64,000 nucleotides of DNA, from the NCBI GenBank assembly GCA_025504975.1, contig JANUWI010000021.1, forward strand, positions 434,001 through 498,000, written 5' to 3'. Within the stretch, counting starts at the first letter, position 1. Each line of letters starts with the position of its first letter. Positions 10,854 through 20,728 of this stretch are shown here, in pieces. The translations under genes were made by a program, and so were the position numbers. The stretch comes from Plenodomus lindquistii. Its lineage: Eukaryota; Ascomycota; Dothideomycetes; Pleosporales; Leptosphaeriaceae. The notes beneath the pieces are model-generated. The model was not told where the DNA came from, searched no databases, and saw only the letters and a program-made list of their open reading frames with translations.

Positions 10854-11041
10854 TGTCAGATTGACGGAGTTATTCTAGAGCCAGTAGATAAGCGGGGCAC
10901 AGGGTGCGCTAGCGCACCCTGTAGCCGACGCGACAAAACTAGCCTCCTGAGCAACGCTCGGAGAAGACACAATCAATGATCTCAACCCTCATCAATTTCA
11001 TCAATATTCGTGCACTTTCCAATAGTACCGTGCATCTGACA
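10854..11041 (+). repeat. 3' LTR of copia copy 1
   Basis: 188 bp, starting TGTCAGAT and ending ATCTGACA, so the LTR itself has 8-bp inverted ends. One extra C relative to the copy 2 LTRs. Includes the 24-bp palindrome (10899-10922). No 5-bp target duplication matches the left flank perfectly. Confidence 0.95.
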
Positions 11042-11876
11042 AACTGCTTAAGGTAAACAGAGCTGGCCTAAACGTAGCTGGCATGCTGAGATCCACGTAC
11101 ACGGCTCTTCACTTACGGAAGCTGCGCATCACGTACCAGTTAGATTAACTAGGACGCATACGCGCTCGCGGCCTAATACGGATCCAGCGCGTCGGAAAAG
11201 CGCATGTATGCAGAGACCCTCTTGTGTCACAGTATTCCGTTGTCCCCCGTATGTGTGCACGAAATCAACTCTGTAGAAGTAGACGTTTACTACATAGCCT
11301 GGAGAGACTCACATGCTGCCAGCTTTCTCCGAGGTGAGGAAGACCAGTTGTGACCGGGCCTGCGATTTACTTCATCCATGTCGACCCGCCAAAAGATGCT
11401 CCAACTCTTCCATCAGTCTCCTATACATGCGCGTCCCCGGTCCACATCCACACCGCCTCTAGGGCATCAAGCACAGGGTAGAGGACATTAGGTATGATTC
11501 GCTGAACTCATAGCAGTCTATTGACGATGATCGTTGTACATGTCGCGTACCCGTGGCAGTCTGCTTGCCGGACGAGGGGATTTATTTACATTGCGTATGT
11601 ACCATTTCGCTATGGACGACGACGAGCGATTCGACCCACTCTGCCAGCTCGGTAGCCGTTGCTCGCATGCGCGTCGTCCCAATACGCAGGGCTGGATGGA
11701 GAATCTCACTTCCAAAATACCATGAGTCCATTCACGTCTTCCGTCCATAACACATCGCTCCACGCCTTGATTTTGTTCGATCGAAAAAGTTCCCAAGGCA
11801 AAAGGTTTTGGCTGGCGCTGGACCCTGCTTCACCGAAGTACCCCTTGACTACCCAACGTCCATCACAACCCGAATC
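11042..11876. other. Intergenic region, probable promoter of the next gene
   Basis: Ordinary base composition. Short open frames on both strands around 11518-11800 show no recognisable motif and no clear splice structure. I see no RNA gene. The part next to 11877 is likely 5' UTR and promoter of the following gene. Confidence 0.4.
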
Positions 11877-13025
11877 ATGTCTGGCACTTACCCCGGACTC
11901 CCAGCTGATATGCGTCGCCTTCTAGCTGAAGATGCTGCTGCCCCTGCCCAGAATCAGCACCAGGAGATGAGCCCTGACCGGCGCTCATCCGACCTGCCAA
12001 ATCTGTCCAGTTCCGTCAGTCTTCCCCGTCCGCCCACCCCTCGACCTTCACGGTACGTAGCCTTGTCAGCTCTGGATCTGTTGAATCGCTCGCAGTCCCC
12101 CTTGAGCGAAGCTCAATTAGCAATTGTGGAAGCACGTACCGTTCGTCCCCGTACACCTCCTCTTGGCAGCAAACTGCAAGCTGGTCGAAAAACTCCAGTG
12201 ATGCACCCCACTCACATTCCTCGAGCCAAAAAACCATTGTCTGTCGGCGTACATCACGATGGATCTCCGACTCGGCTAGCTAGCTCTGCACGCCGACCTC
12301 CACGCGTACCTCGCCGAGGCCAACAATCGCAGTTGTCACCTTTGGGCTCTCCCTTTGCACCATCTCGGCAGGTTAAGTCCCACGGTCCAGGCTTGTTCGG
12401 TGCTCCCGGTACCCAGCAGACATTTGCTCCCGTCCTCTCGCCGTTTGGCAACGTTGGCAATGAGCCTTCGCCATTCAACCTCACAACGTTTGCGGGACCC
12501 GCTGCACCGGGAGAGGCTCCGCTTCCCGCAGTGGGCAACCCAGGGCCGTCAATCGCTCTGACATCAACAGCGCCAAGCCTGCCTACGTCTTGGAACCCGT
12601 TTCATGAGCAGCCGTTCCCATCACATGGTTCGGCGATCCCGACTATACCGTTCTGGCAGCCTCTTTCCTACTCTCCTTCATCGCCGCATCTTGGAGGGCA
12701 AACTTTCGGTCTCAAACAGTCTACCCTCGATACGTCCTACCTGGCCCTAGGACACCACTGGCCAGAGCAGCATTACAGTGGGCTTGATGCTTCCGCTGGT
12801 GTCTCGCGACCGCGACCGATGGGCGACAATCATGCGGAGAAGACGTTCATTGACGAGATGGTGGAATGGCGCCGTCGCGGTGGTAGAGTTCCAGACCGCG
12901 TACGTGAGGGTATCTTGAGCATGGGCTATACCATGATCCACACCGAAGAAGGTGGGAGACGCACGCACAAGGCTAGCCCGAGCGTTAGTCCCAAGTCGGG
13001 GGTGAAGCGTCTAAGGTTGCATTAG
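11877..13025 (+). CDS. Hypothetical Pro/Ser-rich disordered protein
   Basis: 382 residues from ATG 11877; the frame is open further upstream but has no ATG there. Most of the protein is low-complexity, rich in Pro, Ser, Gly and Arg, with PPTPRPSR- and SPLG-like segments, and is probably disordered. The last about 60 residues are more ordered: a charged stretch with FIDEMVEWRRRGGRVPDR, then GILSMGYTMI, and a basic tail ending KSGVKRLRLH that could be a nuclear signal. I do not recognise a family. Codon quality and the single long exon support a real gene. It is followed about 385 bases later by a convergent gene on the minus strand. Confidence 0.6.
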   Translation: MSGTYPGLPADMRRLLAEDAAAPAQNQHQEMSPDRRSSDLPNLSSSVSLPRPPTPRPSRYVALSALDLLNRSQSPLSEAQLAIVEARTVRPRTPPLGSKLQAGRKTPVMHPTHIPRAKKPLSVGVHHDGSPTRLASSARRPPRVPRRGQQSQLSPLGSPFAPSRQVKSHGPGLFGAPGTQQTFAPVLSPFGNVGNEPSPFNLTTFAGPAAPGEAPLPAVGNPGPSIALTSTAPSLPTSWNPFHEQPFPSHGSAIPTIPFWQPLSYSPSSPHLGGQTFGLKQSTLDTSYLALGHHWPEQHYSGLDASAGVSRPRPMGDNHAEKTFIDEMVEWRRRGGRVPDRVREGILSMGYTMIHTEEGGRRTHKASPSVSPKSGVKRLRLH

Positions 13026-13409
13026 CTCAGGGTGGACAAATCTTGAGTCCATTCCATTTCATTGGTACAGCGTGTGCCTGCAGCAGGCATGGGAGAATTT
13101 CTTTGTGTATGGAATCCTTTCTTCATCTCATGCATGGGTACTGGTTCGAGGCGTCATGGTCAGTGGGAAGAAAAAAGACAAGGGACGGATCAGATGCTCT
13201 GGACGGGCGTGAGACTTTGTGGACGTGAGACGGCAAAAGATTCATGTAGACTTGACTCAACATGGTAATTATTAAACGGTATCGCTCGGTCTTGACTCGT
13301 CCATCGCTGTGCCTGTGTATTGCTGAAGACTGGCCGATGGTCTGGGAACACCACCGCGAACGGTAAAGCGTCACCGACCTGGAGCCCCGATACCAGGTTG
13401 ATTCGTTTC

Positions 13410-14318
13410 CTACACCTCACCATCAACAAGGACACAAGTCTTCTTCTTGCACGCCACGGCCCCGCATTGGCTCTGACAGAAATGTTCTAGAGCCCGCTCG
13501 AGGAGCCGGAAGAGCCATTCGCGCGGAAACGAGAACAAGTACCCCAGCCATCCCTTGAGCCACGACGGACACCACGAAACCATCCAATTCCAGGCTATGC
13601 CTACGTACGCGGCTGTCTTTGCGAGAAAGGCCAAACAGCCCAGGTAGAGGGAATGCCCGAGAAACGCCCAGAAAGCCTCTCTGAAGTAGTAGAGGACGAT
13701 CGAGAACAGAACAAGCCACGCAAAGTATTTGAGTTTGCGCTCTACAGGCCAGGCAGTAGATTCGTGCTTGTGGGCGTGTGAAGGTACTGGGATCAGATGC
13801 TCATTCTTGATGTTCGGTGTGGCTTGGATCGTGGAAGGCCTTTCCTTGATGCTTTGTGCTGCTTGTGACGAAGGGCTGGCATGAGTTCCATCAGCCAGGG
13901 CTGGTCTGTTGTTGCTCGTTCCATCAGGCCCGTGGTTTGCGCTTCCAAAGCCTTGCATGCCAAGGATGCAGGCGTAGATGGGCAGCGCCATGTCCCACTT
14001 GGATTCGGTATCACTCAGCGGTTCCAAGGCTTCCATACGTAGCAATCGGCCCCATCCCTGCAACTCGCGTGTGGATAGCGCCTCCAGTTTTAGCTTGGAA
14101 GCAGGGCCCAGCCAATCCTTGCCATATTGGTCGACCGACGCTCGAGTGGCTGCTGTAAGGAGGTTCGGGTCTTGGTACCAGAGACGGTATCGGAGGATAC
14201 ATTCAGAACGTGAAGCTCTACGGTCATGGATGATGTTACATTCGAGCAGATACTTGCGAAGCTCTTGTCCAGGAAGTTCGCGCTCCAAATCGTCGGGATG
14301 CTCCCGTGGCGGGGCCAT
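13410..14318 (-). CDS. Hypothetical membrane protein
   Basis: 302 residues from the ATG at 14318 (context CATCATGG); the open frame runs 39 codons further upstream, but this ATG has the better context and starts the folded-looking sequence. Residues 1-120 are soluble and charged, with a leading segment EHPDDLERELPGQELRKYL that could form helices. A Ser/Gly-rich linker follows. Residues about 198-261 are hydrophobic and aromatic and could form two or three membrane segments, with a Trp-rich stretch (WNWMVSWCPSWLKGWLGY). The tail has four Cys (281, 285, 290, 295) and a KKK. Family not recognised. Convergent with the upstream gene. Confidence 0.6.
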   Translation of the reverse strand: MAPPREHPDDLERELPGQELRKYLLECNIIHDRRASRSECILRYRLWYQDPNLLTAATRASVDQYGKDWLGPASKLKLEALSTRELQGWGRLLRMEALEPLSDTESKWDMALPIYACILGMQGFGSANHGPDGTSNNRPALADGTHASPSSQAAQSIKERPSTIQATPNIKNEHLIPVPSHAHKHESTAWPVERKLKYFAWLVLFSIVLYYFREAFWAFLGHSLYLGCLAFLAKTAAYVGIAWNWMVSWCPSWLKGWLGYLFSFPREWLFRLLERALEHFCQSQCGAVACKKKTCVLVDGEV

Positions 14319-14793
14319 GATGACACGGAGTGGTAAGCCGATGAGGTGGAGGGAACCGCGCGGGCGGATTGGGATCGATATACGGGTACGGTTTGGAACC
14401 GAACAAAGCTGACCATAGCAGAAGCAAAATAGCAACCACCCAGAAAGTCCGCGTGGGCCAAAAAAAGTAGCGCGCCCCTATCAGACGAGCATCAATCGGC
14501 CTTGTTTGCTAACATCTGGGCTGATTGCAAGTTTGGCATCACGCTGGACAGTAGCGTGGGGCGCATGAGAGCGCATCAGCCGCTCACCACCCAAGACCGC
14601 ACACGCGCCGAAACATCTGGCAGATGCCACGACTGTGCTTTATGCAAACTCCGTAGTCTGCTAGCTCACCCCAGTACAAGCCACAAGCTCGATGTTGCGC
14701 ACTTCCTCCTTCCCATCTAGTTTAGAACCGAGGGCCTCAGTAGATATCAACGTCTGTGATAACCAGGCCTTCACAAAATCAGTGTTTGAGAAG

Positions 14794-15475
14794 ATGGCAA
14801 GTTTCTTGGCAACACCCTCTCCTGCTCTCGACCGGGTGGAGTTGCGAGGGGCTGTCGACCAGATTCTAGCCTCACCTCTGTTCAGAACTCGCAATGCCCA
14901 CCTCTCTCAGACTGAATTTTCCAATCTGCAAAGCAATCCTCGCTGCTGGCCAGATCAACCGGTCTTTCATGGCTATGCAGACACGCACCATGGCTACGGT
15001 CAAGGTGAGTATGTGTGTTACTGGCAGACTGCGGTAGAGCGCTGACTCGGACAGTGCGGTTCGCAGGTAGGAAGATTCTTTGCCATCGTCTCACTTATCG
15101 TGAACACTTTGGCACGATTCAAGAAGGAGCGGATGTATCGCATGTTCTGTGGCTGGGCGCCTACACAGGAAGGTGAGCTGATGCATGTTCAAACATGCGA
15201 GTTGATGGAACTTTGCGCTGATCTACAACCATAGCAATATTAATCCACATCACCTTTGCCAAGAATCAAATCAAATCAATAGGTCGAGATCCTTGTGCTT
15301 CTTGCACATGGAGGCCGAGGCCCGTAAGTGGCAAGAATGTTTAGCCATGCATGACCGCATGACTGACGGCGTCCTGGAACGATGGGTAGCCCAGAATAAC
15401 GGAGCGTGTGCCTCCATTCACGCAAGCCGTCGCTGTGAGCTTAACATGTCCTTTTGGAGAAGATTTTGTTCATAA
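14794..15475 (+). CDS. Small hypothetical protein, three exons (predicted)
   Basis: Predicted exons 14794-15004, 15067-15172 and 15235-15475. Both introns are 62 bp with GTGAG donors (15005, 15173); the first has a GCTGAC branch-like site (15041-15046) and a TCGCAG acceptor, the second GCTGAT and CATAG. Splicing keeps one frame and gives about 185 residues. An in-frame ATG at 14692 would add 34 residues. The sequence has no domain I recognise; the third exon contains an acidic-basic helical stretch (HMEAEARKWQECLAMHDR) and several Cys. The gene model is inferred from splice signals only. Confidence 0.4.
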
Positions 15476-16252
15476 GAGACGGGTTCACCTTTGCTGGGCG
15501 TTGTAGATGGTGTTGAGAGCCATCTTGTCGATTCGGGCACAGTGACAGTCGCTGGACTCGGAGATGGAAGCTGAGCTGAAGGTTAGCAGCGTGCATACGC
15601 AGTCGCGGCCAGAAAGGATGCAGGCTCACTTGTGTCGTTGTTGGAGGGCGGGAGATGTCTGGCCATGTCGGCGTGTATGTCGCGTGGGCTGCTGGGGTGC
15701 CGCAGCGGGCAGTCCAGCCTTACTTGGGCGTAGACGTGTTGTGGCGCAAGGCGTGTGAGCCGGCAGCAGCGGAGGTGCGGTTTCGAGTTGTGGGGTAGTT
15801 AGCGGGTACGGTACCGGTACCTGCGCAAGGGCGGATCGGGCCCACGGGCCGACACCACGACCGCGCGCTCTCTAGTCTCCGCTCGACCATACCGCCAATT
15901 CTGCGGCATCCAGGCATATCACAATAAAGTGCCCTTTAAAGTGATGCGGAACAAATAGACACAGCCGCATTCAGATTCTACATACGCCGCATCTGTACCA
16001 TGGGGCGTCTGTCCAATCAGCATAGAGCATTTCTTGCGCTCCCTTTGTCCAGGTAATGCACCATGCCGTGTGAGACAAACAAAGTCAGTCTGTCGAGCAA
16101 AAGCACGCTGAAACTGGCCATCTCTTCACCCCTCCTCTTTGCCATAGCTCACCATCTTCTCCGTCGTCGCGAGCTGCGTCTTCATCATACGTTGTGTGCC
16201 CTCGACGCGCGCTCTTCCTCTCAGTACCCCTCACATCTGCGGCATCATCGAA
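15476..16252. other. Intergenic region
   Basis: Ordinary composition. It holds a possible small spliced minus-strand frame (15485-15666, see findings) and short open frames without recognisable content. No RNA gene seen. Confidence 0.4.
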
Positions 16253-17320
16253 ATGCTTTCATACCTTCGTGGCTTGATGTTCAAGCCGCAAGAGGCGTCC
16301 GGCCACCGCCGTCGTGGACATTCTGCTCCGGCACAAGTCCAGACACGGCAGTGGGAAGGGCCGAGGCAGCCACCCTACACCAGGCCTGCATCGAGGCCTA
16401 TCAAATCTCACACGACAACAACCATGTCTGAGACTGCACAAAGCTCTTCATCCCAGGCCCCTGCTCGTGCTGGATCGGCACAGCGGCGCGAAAACGCATC
16501 GAAGCCCGTTCAAACTGCCAGAGTCACGCGGTCACGATCCAAACGAATGCCTCCCCACGTAGAAGCACCCACTACTGACGATGAATCCAACGACGACGCT
16601 CTGATGCCGGCCAAGCTCACCGCAACGAGCCGTGCTCGTGGTACGCCAGCCCGCGGTCCGATGGTTAGAGCTCGACCTGAGGATGGCACCACGGCAGACA
16701 CCTCTGCGTCGGGCTTCCGAAATTCAGCAATGATGCGCACCGTGAGGGAAGAAGCAGAGAAGGAGTATGAGAAGATATTTCCTGGACTTCGAGCCGCCCA
16801 ATCCCGTGCTGGCCGGCCTGGTGCAAGTGTCTCACGCCGACCACATGCTGTCGAGGCGCCTGCAATCCACCCCGATACACCTGTACCGTCAGTCGAATTG
16901 AGCAGTGCGACCATGGCCGAGAATCGCAAGCCTGCTCACCCAACACTGTCCACGATGCCCGCCGATCGCTACTTCCCATCACAAGTTCACCCTGGTCCTA
17001 ATCAAGATGCGCATCGCGCCCCAAGACGTAAGCGGAACGAGATGGGTGAGGACACGCAGACGCTCAACAGGACACAAAAGTCGGCAAAGGGCAACATCAA
17101 CCACAGCCCTGGCTCTCGAGGTGTGCTGCCCCCAGCACCTAGCAGCACATGGCTGACAGCGCCGAACCGGAGGGAACTCTTCCGCCGCAGAACCAACGGG
17201 GGTGAAGTAGCTGAATTAATTGTGACCGAGGAGGACCATGTGCTCGATTCGACGAGAAAGATCATAAACTTTTCTTTTGTCACGACGAGGGAAACGGCGA
17301 CGTCTTCGTCAGAGGAGTGA
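16253..17320 (+). CDS. Hypothetical basic, Ser/Pro-rich disordered protein
   Basis: 355 residues from ATG 16253; an ATG at 16424 in the better context ACAACCATG would give 298 residues and may be the true start. The sequence is mostly low-complexity: Ser/Ala-rich start, basic VTRSRSKR (possible nuclear signal), acidic TTDDESNDD, a short predicted helix (REEAEKEYEKIFPGL), and a second basic patch RAPRRKRNEM. The C-terminus (VAELIVTEEDHVLDS and following) is more regular and ends in Ser/Glu. No family recognised; nuclear location is only a suggestion from the basic clusters. Single exon in this model. Confidence 0.55.
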   Translation: MLSYLRGLMFKPQEASGHRRRGHSAPAQVQTRQWEGPRQPPYTRPASRPIKSHTTTTMSETAQSSSSQAPARAGSAQRRENASKPVQTARVTRSRSKRMPPHVEAPTTDDESNDDALMPAKLTATSRARGTPARGPMVRARPEDGTTADTSASGFRNSAMMRTVREEAEKEYEKIFPGLRAAQSRAGRPGASVSRRPHAVEAPAIHPDTPVPSVELSSATMAENRKPAHPTLSTMPADRYFPSQVHPGPNQDAHRAPRRKRNEMGEDTQTLNRTQKSAKGNINHSPGSRGVLPPAPSSTWLTAPNRRELFRRRTNGGEVAELIVTEEDHVLDSTRKIINFSFVTTRETATSSSEE

Positions 17321-18049
17321 TGGAGCATGAGGTTACTTCAGCAACAAATCCGAGGCTTGTGACGATGAGACTGCCGTGTACAATAATCGTAGAGGATACG
17401 GCCCATGGGCGAGTCACTCATTGCAAACTTTTATGCGGCATTTGCGAATTAGAATACAACAACATGAATAGAAAAACAAATACTTGTGTTTGCCAAACGT
17501 CCAGTCATTCGTGGTCACTTGATGCGACAGCATGGCTCGAGAGCCCGGTGGTGCTTGATTGAGGTCACGTCTCTCTACACACAGTGACTGTGGCTTGCCA
17601 TTCGCTCACCTCTCTTCGCGTGGCATCTAGATCATTTGTCTGTGACCCACAAACAAAACTTCCTGTCCTATATGGGCCAGGTTCCATGCGATTACCACTT
17701 GCTTCATTCATCAACACTTCACGGGCAGTAATCATGCCGACCGCTCACCTGCAATTTGCTCCCATCGCGACCGACTTCACTCAATACGACACAAGTCTGC
17801 TGTTGGTACGCAAGCGATACGTATACATGCTGCATCATCCTTTTCGGCTAATCATGCCCAGTGTCTTACCACCGTCTTTCGTGGTGCGCACAACGCTGAC
17901 TATGGCGAATTCAATGACTGCTGGATCACCCTTCAGATGTTCAATGGTACGTTCAAATTCCCCCCAATATTCCTCAGAGACCACCCGCTGTCGTTTCAGG
18001 AAACTCATTGGTCCATCTAGATCCTGATCCTCGGATTGAGTCTGCCTCC
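17321..18049. other. Intergenic region before the F-box-like gene
   Basis: Ordinary composition, with open frames on both strands but no recognisable domain. The minus-strand frame 17835-18008 (57 codons from an ATG) looks protein-like and is discussed in the findings. The rest probably includes the promoter and 5' UTR of the gene starting at 18050. Confidence 0.4.
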
Positions 18050-19225
18050 ATGGCCATGTTCTTGGCTCGCTCCAGAACACTCCATCAAGTGCGAGCCAAT
18101 CGCCAGGCCTTGGCCGCTAATGCACCGCTGGTACAAGGTACCTCTGTGAGCATCGCCCCGGCATGCGAGATGATCAGCACACTTGCGCAAGAGATGTCAA
18201 GCCTCTGGCCTCGTGATCAAATCTCGCCGCCGCAGTTGCACTTGAGCCGATTCCTTCTCCCATCGGAAGACCCGTTCTTCACAAAATTTCCACAAGAGCT
18301 TCGGGACATGGTATACAACCATCTTGATCCCGTCTCGCGCTCTGCAGATGGAATGCGCTATGCCTGTCGAGCAGGTAATAGAGAAGTTAACAAAGCAGCA
18401 ACGGCGTTCTTCAAGCACAGCGGTGTGCGCATGAACAAGAATGGAGGCTTGTACGGAAAGAAGATGAACTGGACCCACGTTCTGCCCCCGCCCGCATTAC
18501 GCCTTGGCCCGGTGCGCTCGCTGACGTTGACGATTGCACTGGACAGTGCCACCATGGGGGCAAGCGAGCTTTCCAATCTACACCTAGCTCCGTCAAATTC
18601 TGGTCTTTTGTTGGCAGACCACGAGAAGTTGCGCAACATCCTCAAGTTCGACCTCGAGCACCTGAAGATAAAGCTGGATGTCACCCGCCCGACAGCGGAG
18701 CTCATGTTCCCTGCAGCCTGGATGTTAGTGCGCCTGCGAGAAGCCTGCGACGTCGGCGATGAGGTGAATGTCAACACGGTGGAAGTCGCTTGGTCAGTAC
18801 CTCCGCCCGCAGCCAGCATTCGAAAGCGATTGCCCAAGTTCGACATACTCTTAGCGCGGATGAGCGAACAATACCACGGTTTTTGGGAGGCATACGAGCT
18901 CATTACGGGCCAGTTCCACCATCTGCGCGATCCAGCTCAGACCTTCATGGTACTCAAACAAGCTCTCGGTAGTACTTCACTGAAGGTTCAGCTATCCCAC
19001 TCCCTCCAGGACGGAAGCATCCAGGTCTCTTCGCCGACCAAGTGGAGATCGTGCTTGGAGCACATTGATCGACTTCCCTCTCGTCGTCCCTCTCGTCTTG
19101 AAGGTGGGTTCATCGAGCATTTTGCGGCAGTGGCGATGACTGTGCTTTTCAGACGAGGCCTAGAGGGGTTGATTCGATACTTTGACGAAGACATTGTGAC
19201 GCATCGCAGACGGCAAAACTGTTGA
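18050..19225 (+). CDS. Fungal F-box-like (2EXR/DUF7730-type) protein
   Basis: 391 residues from ATG 18050 (CCTCCATGG context); a second ATG follows at 18056. Residues about 80-92 read FPQELRDMVYNHL, the short F-box-like motif (F/L-P-x-E-L/I-R-x-x-I/V-Y) found in large families of Dothideomycete proteins, followed by the usual segment on a cell count of residues with CRAGNREVNKAA. The rest is helical with several conserved-looking hydrophobic blocks (LGPVRSLTLTIAL, FDLEHLKIKLDV). These proteins may act as substrate adaptors, but that is not established for this subtype. Single exon. It ends 165 bases before the AT block. Confidence 0.65.
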   Translation: MAMFLARSRTLHQVRANRQALAANAPLVQGTSVSIAPACEMISTLAQEMSSLWPRDQISPPQLHLSRFLLPSEDPFFTKFPQELRDMVYNHLDPVSRSADGMRYACRAGNREVNKAATAFFKHSGVRMNKNGGLYGKKMNWTHVLPPPALRLGPVRSLTLTIALDSATMGASELSNLHLAPSNSGLLLADHEKLRNILKFDLEHLKIKLDVTRPTAELMFPAAWMLVRLREACDVGDEVNVNTVEVAWSVPPPAASIRKRLPKFDILLARMSEQYHGFWEAYELITGQFHHLRDPAQTFMVLKQALGSTSLKVQLSHSLQDGSIQVSSPTKWRSCLEHIDRLPSRRPSRLEGGFIEHFAAVAMTVLFRRGLEGLIRYFDEDIVTHRRRQNC

Positions 19226-19263
19226 GTATAGGGCATGGGAGGAGTGAGTGGGAAGAGTAGGGA

Positions 19264-19296
19264 GGGGTATGGGGGGTATGGGGGCTTGGAAAGGGG
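19264..19296 (+). other. G-rich tract, possible G-quadruplex
   Basis: Four runs of four to six Gs separated by TAT, TAT and a CTTGGAAA loop, inside a purine-rich stretch (19227-19310) just downstream of the F-box-like gene. It fits the usual G-quadruplex pattern. It lies about 100 bases from the switch to AT-rich DNA. Confidence 0.45.
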
Positions 19297-20497
19297 AAGG
19301 AAGATGAGGTCGATGTCTAAGCGCGCAAGGGGCCATGGATGGGTGTCTTAGATTCATTAGAGAGAAGGAGGGCGCGCGTCTAAGCCGTACATGTACTACC
19401 TTATCTATAAAAAATTAATACTACATTTACTAAACTCTATTATATTAACGTATTCTACTTGCAAGCTAGTTAAAATAGCTTAGTATTATAAATACTATAT
19501 ATTTAATTATTATTATTATTATAATTAATATTAGACTTTACTAGTATAAAGTTTATATTAGATTTAAAAGTACTTTTTAAACTTTTTTAGTATATATAAG
19601 TATTATATCTAGTCTTTTAATAGTTACTATAGCACTAGAGTTCTAGTTAAATAGATACTTAATTACTACTACTATATATATATTTTAAAAAGGTAAATAA
19701 AGTAGATATAACTATAGTAGCCTATAATCTAGTACTATATTTAATAGTACTTTTATATTAAATTAACTTTTTTTATACTTTTTTTTTATAATTACTACTA
19801 ATTACTTTTAAAATTTAAAATTATAAACTTAAAAAAGTATTTTAGTATAGTATTTATTTAGTTTTATTTATAAACTATAAAAAGCTTATTTATAAAGTTA
19901 TAAATAACTAAATAAAAAATTTATCTATTAGCTATAACTAAAATCTAAATTTATATATATTATTTTAAGCTTTTAATTACTAGAAATTAATTAAAAAAAA
20001 GTTAAAGTAAAATATATAACTATATTTAAAATAATTTAATACTATTAATATATTAGTAAAAACTAGCTTTAATACTTTAAAAGCTTATAAATAGTTATTA
20101 ACTATAAAAATATTAATAAATATATTTTTAAAAGCTAGAAAAAGGTATAATTTATTAATATAGAAAATATATTAGTATACTAGATTTTATACACGCTAAA
20201 AGTATTTATATTCTAATAGTAAAAAATATACTATATTAAATAGCTAGAGAATATAAACTAAATAAATAGGTAAATAAAAAAGTAGTATTCTATTTTTTAT
20301 ATAATAGTTTTTAAACTTTAAGTTAAAATAGTTTTTGTATTTTTTTAAATTTAGTAACTAATATATTTTAACCTTTTATACCTTTATATATATATTAAAG
20401 TACTTTAACTACTCTAGTCTAAATATATTATTTATCTAGCTATTTTTTAAAACTAAAATAATTTAATTATATAGTATATTAACTATTTTATACTATT

Positions 20498-20684
20498 TGT
20501 CAGATGCACGGTACTATTGAAAGTGCACGAATATTGATGAATTTGATGAGGGTTGAGATCATTGATTGTGTCTTCTCCGAGCGTTGCTCAGGAGGCTAGT
20601 TTTGTCGCGTCGGCTACAGGGTGCGCTAGCGCACCCTGTGCCCCGCTTATCTACTGGCTCTAGAATCACTCCGTCAATCTGACA
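20498..20684 (-). repeat. 3' LTR of copia copy 2
   Basis: 187 bp with TGTCAGAT and ATCTGACA ends on the minus strand. Palindrome at 20616-20639. The adjacent 20685-20694 is the complement of the polypurine tract. Confidence 0.95.
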
Positions 20685-20694
20685 CACCCCCTTC
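20685..20694 (-). other. Polypurine tract of copia copy 2
   Basis: Reads GAAGGGGGTG on the minus strand, directly before the 3' LTR, as in copy 1. Confidence 0.8.
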
Positions 20695-20728
20695 AGCCTG
20701 GAAGCTATTGCTGGCTGAAACCTTTCTC

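Larger units (their letters stand above)
5867..11041 (+). mobile_element. Ty1/copia LTR retrotransposon, copy 1
   Basis: A full-structure element on the plus strand: 5' LTR, primer-binding site, gag, pol (protease, integrase, RT, RNase H in copia order), polypurine tract and 3' LTR. It is nearly identical to copy 2 (20498-25686, minus). It is disabled by a 1-base deletion at 8629-8631, and its 5' LTR lacks the first 14 bases. The two LTRs differ by two substitutions and one indel over 173 bp, more than those of copy 2, so copy 1 is probably the older insertion. There is no sign of RIP. Confidence 0.95.

Noticed and set aside
11808..11876. Upstream start of the gene at 11877
   Set aside because: The triplet at 11808 is TTG; the first ATG of the frame is 11877.
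13043..13374. Short frames on both strands between the convergent genes
   Set aside because: Probably 3' UTR sequence; no motif and no consistent composition.
16063..16431. Plus-strand frame of 122 codons overlapping the start of the gene at 16253
   Set aside because: Low-complexity, overlaps a better frame and has no splice or start support of its own.
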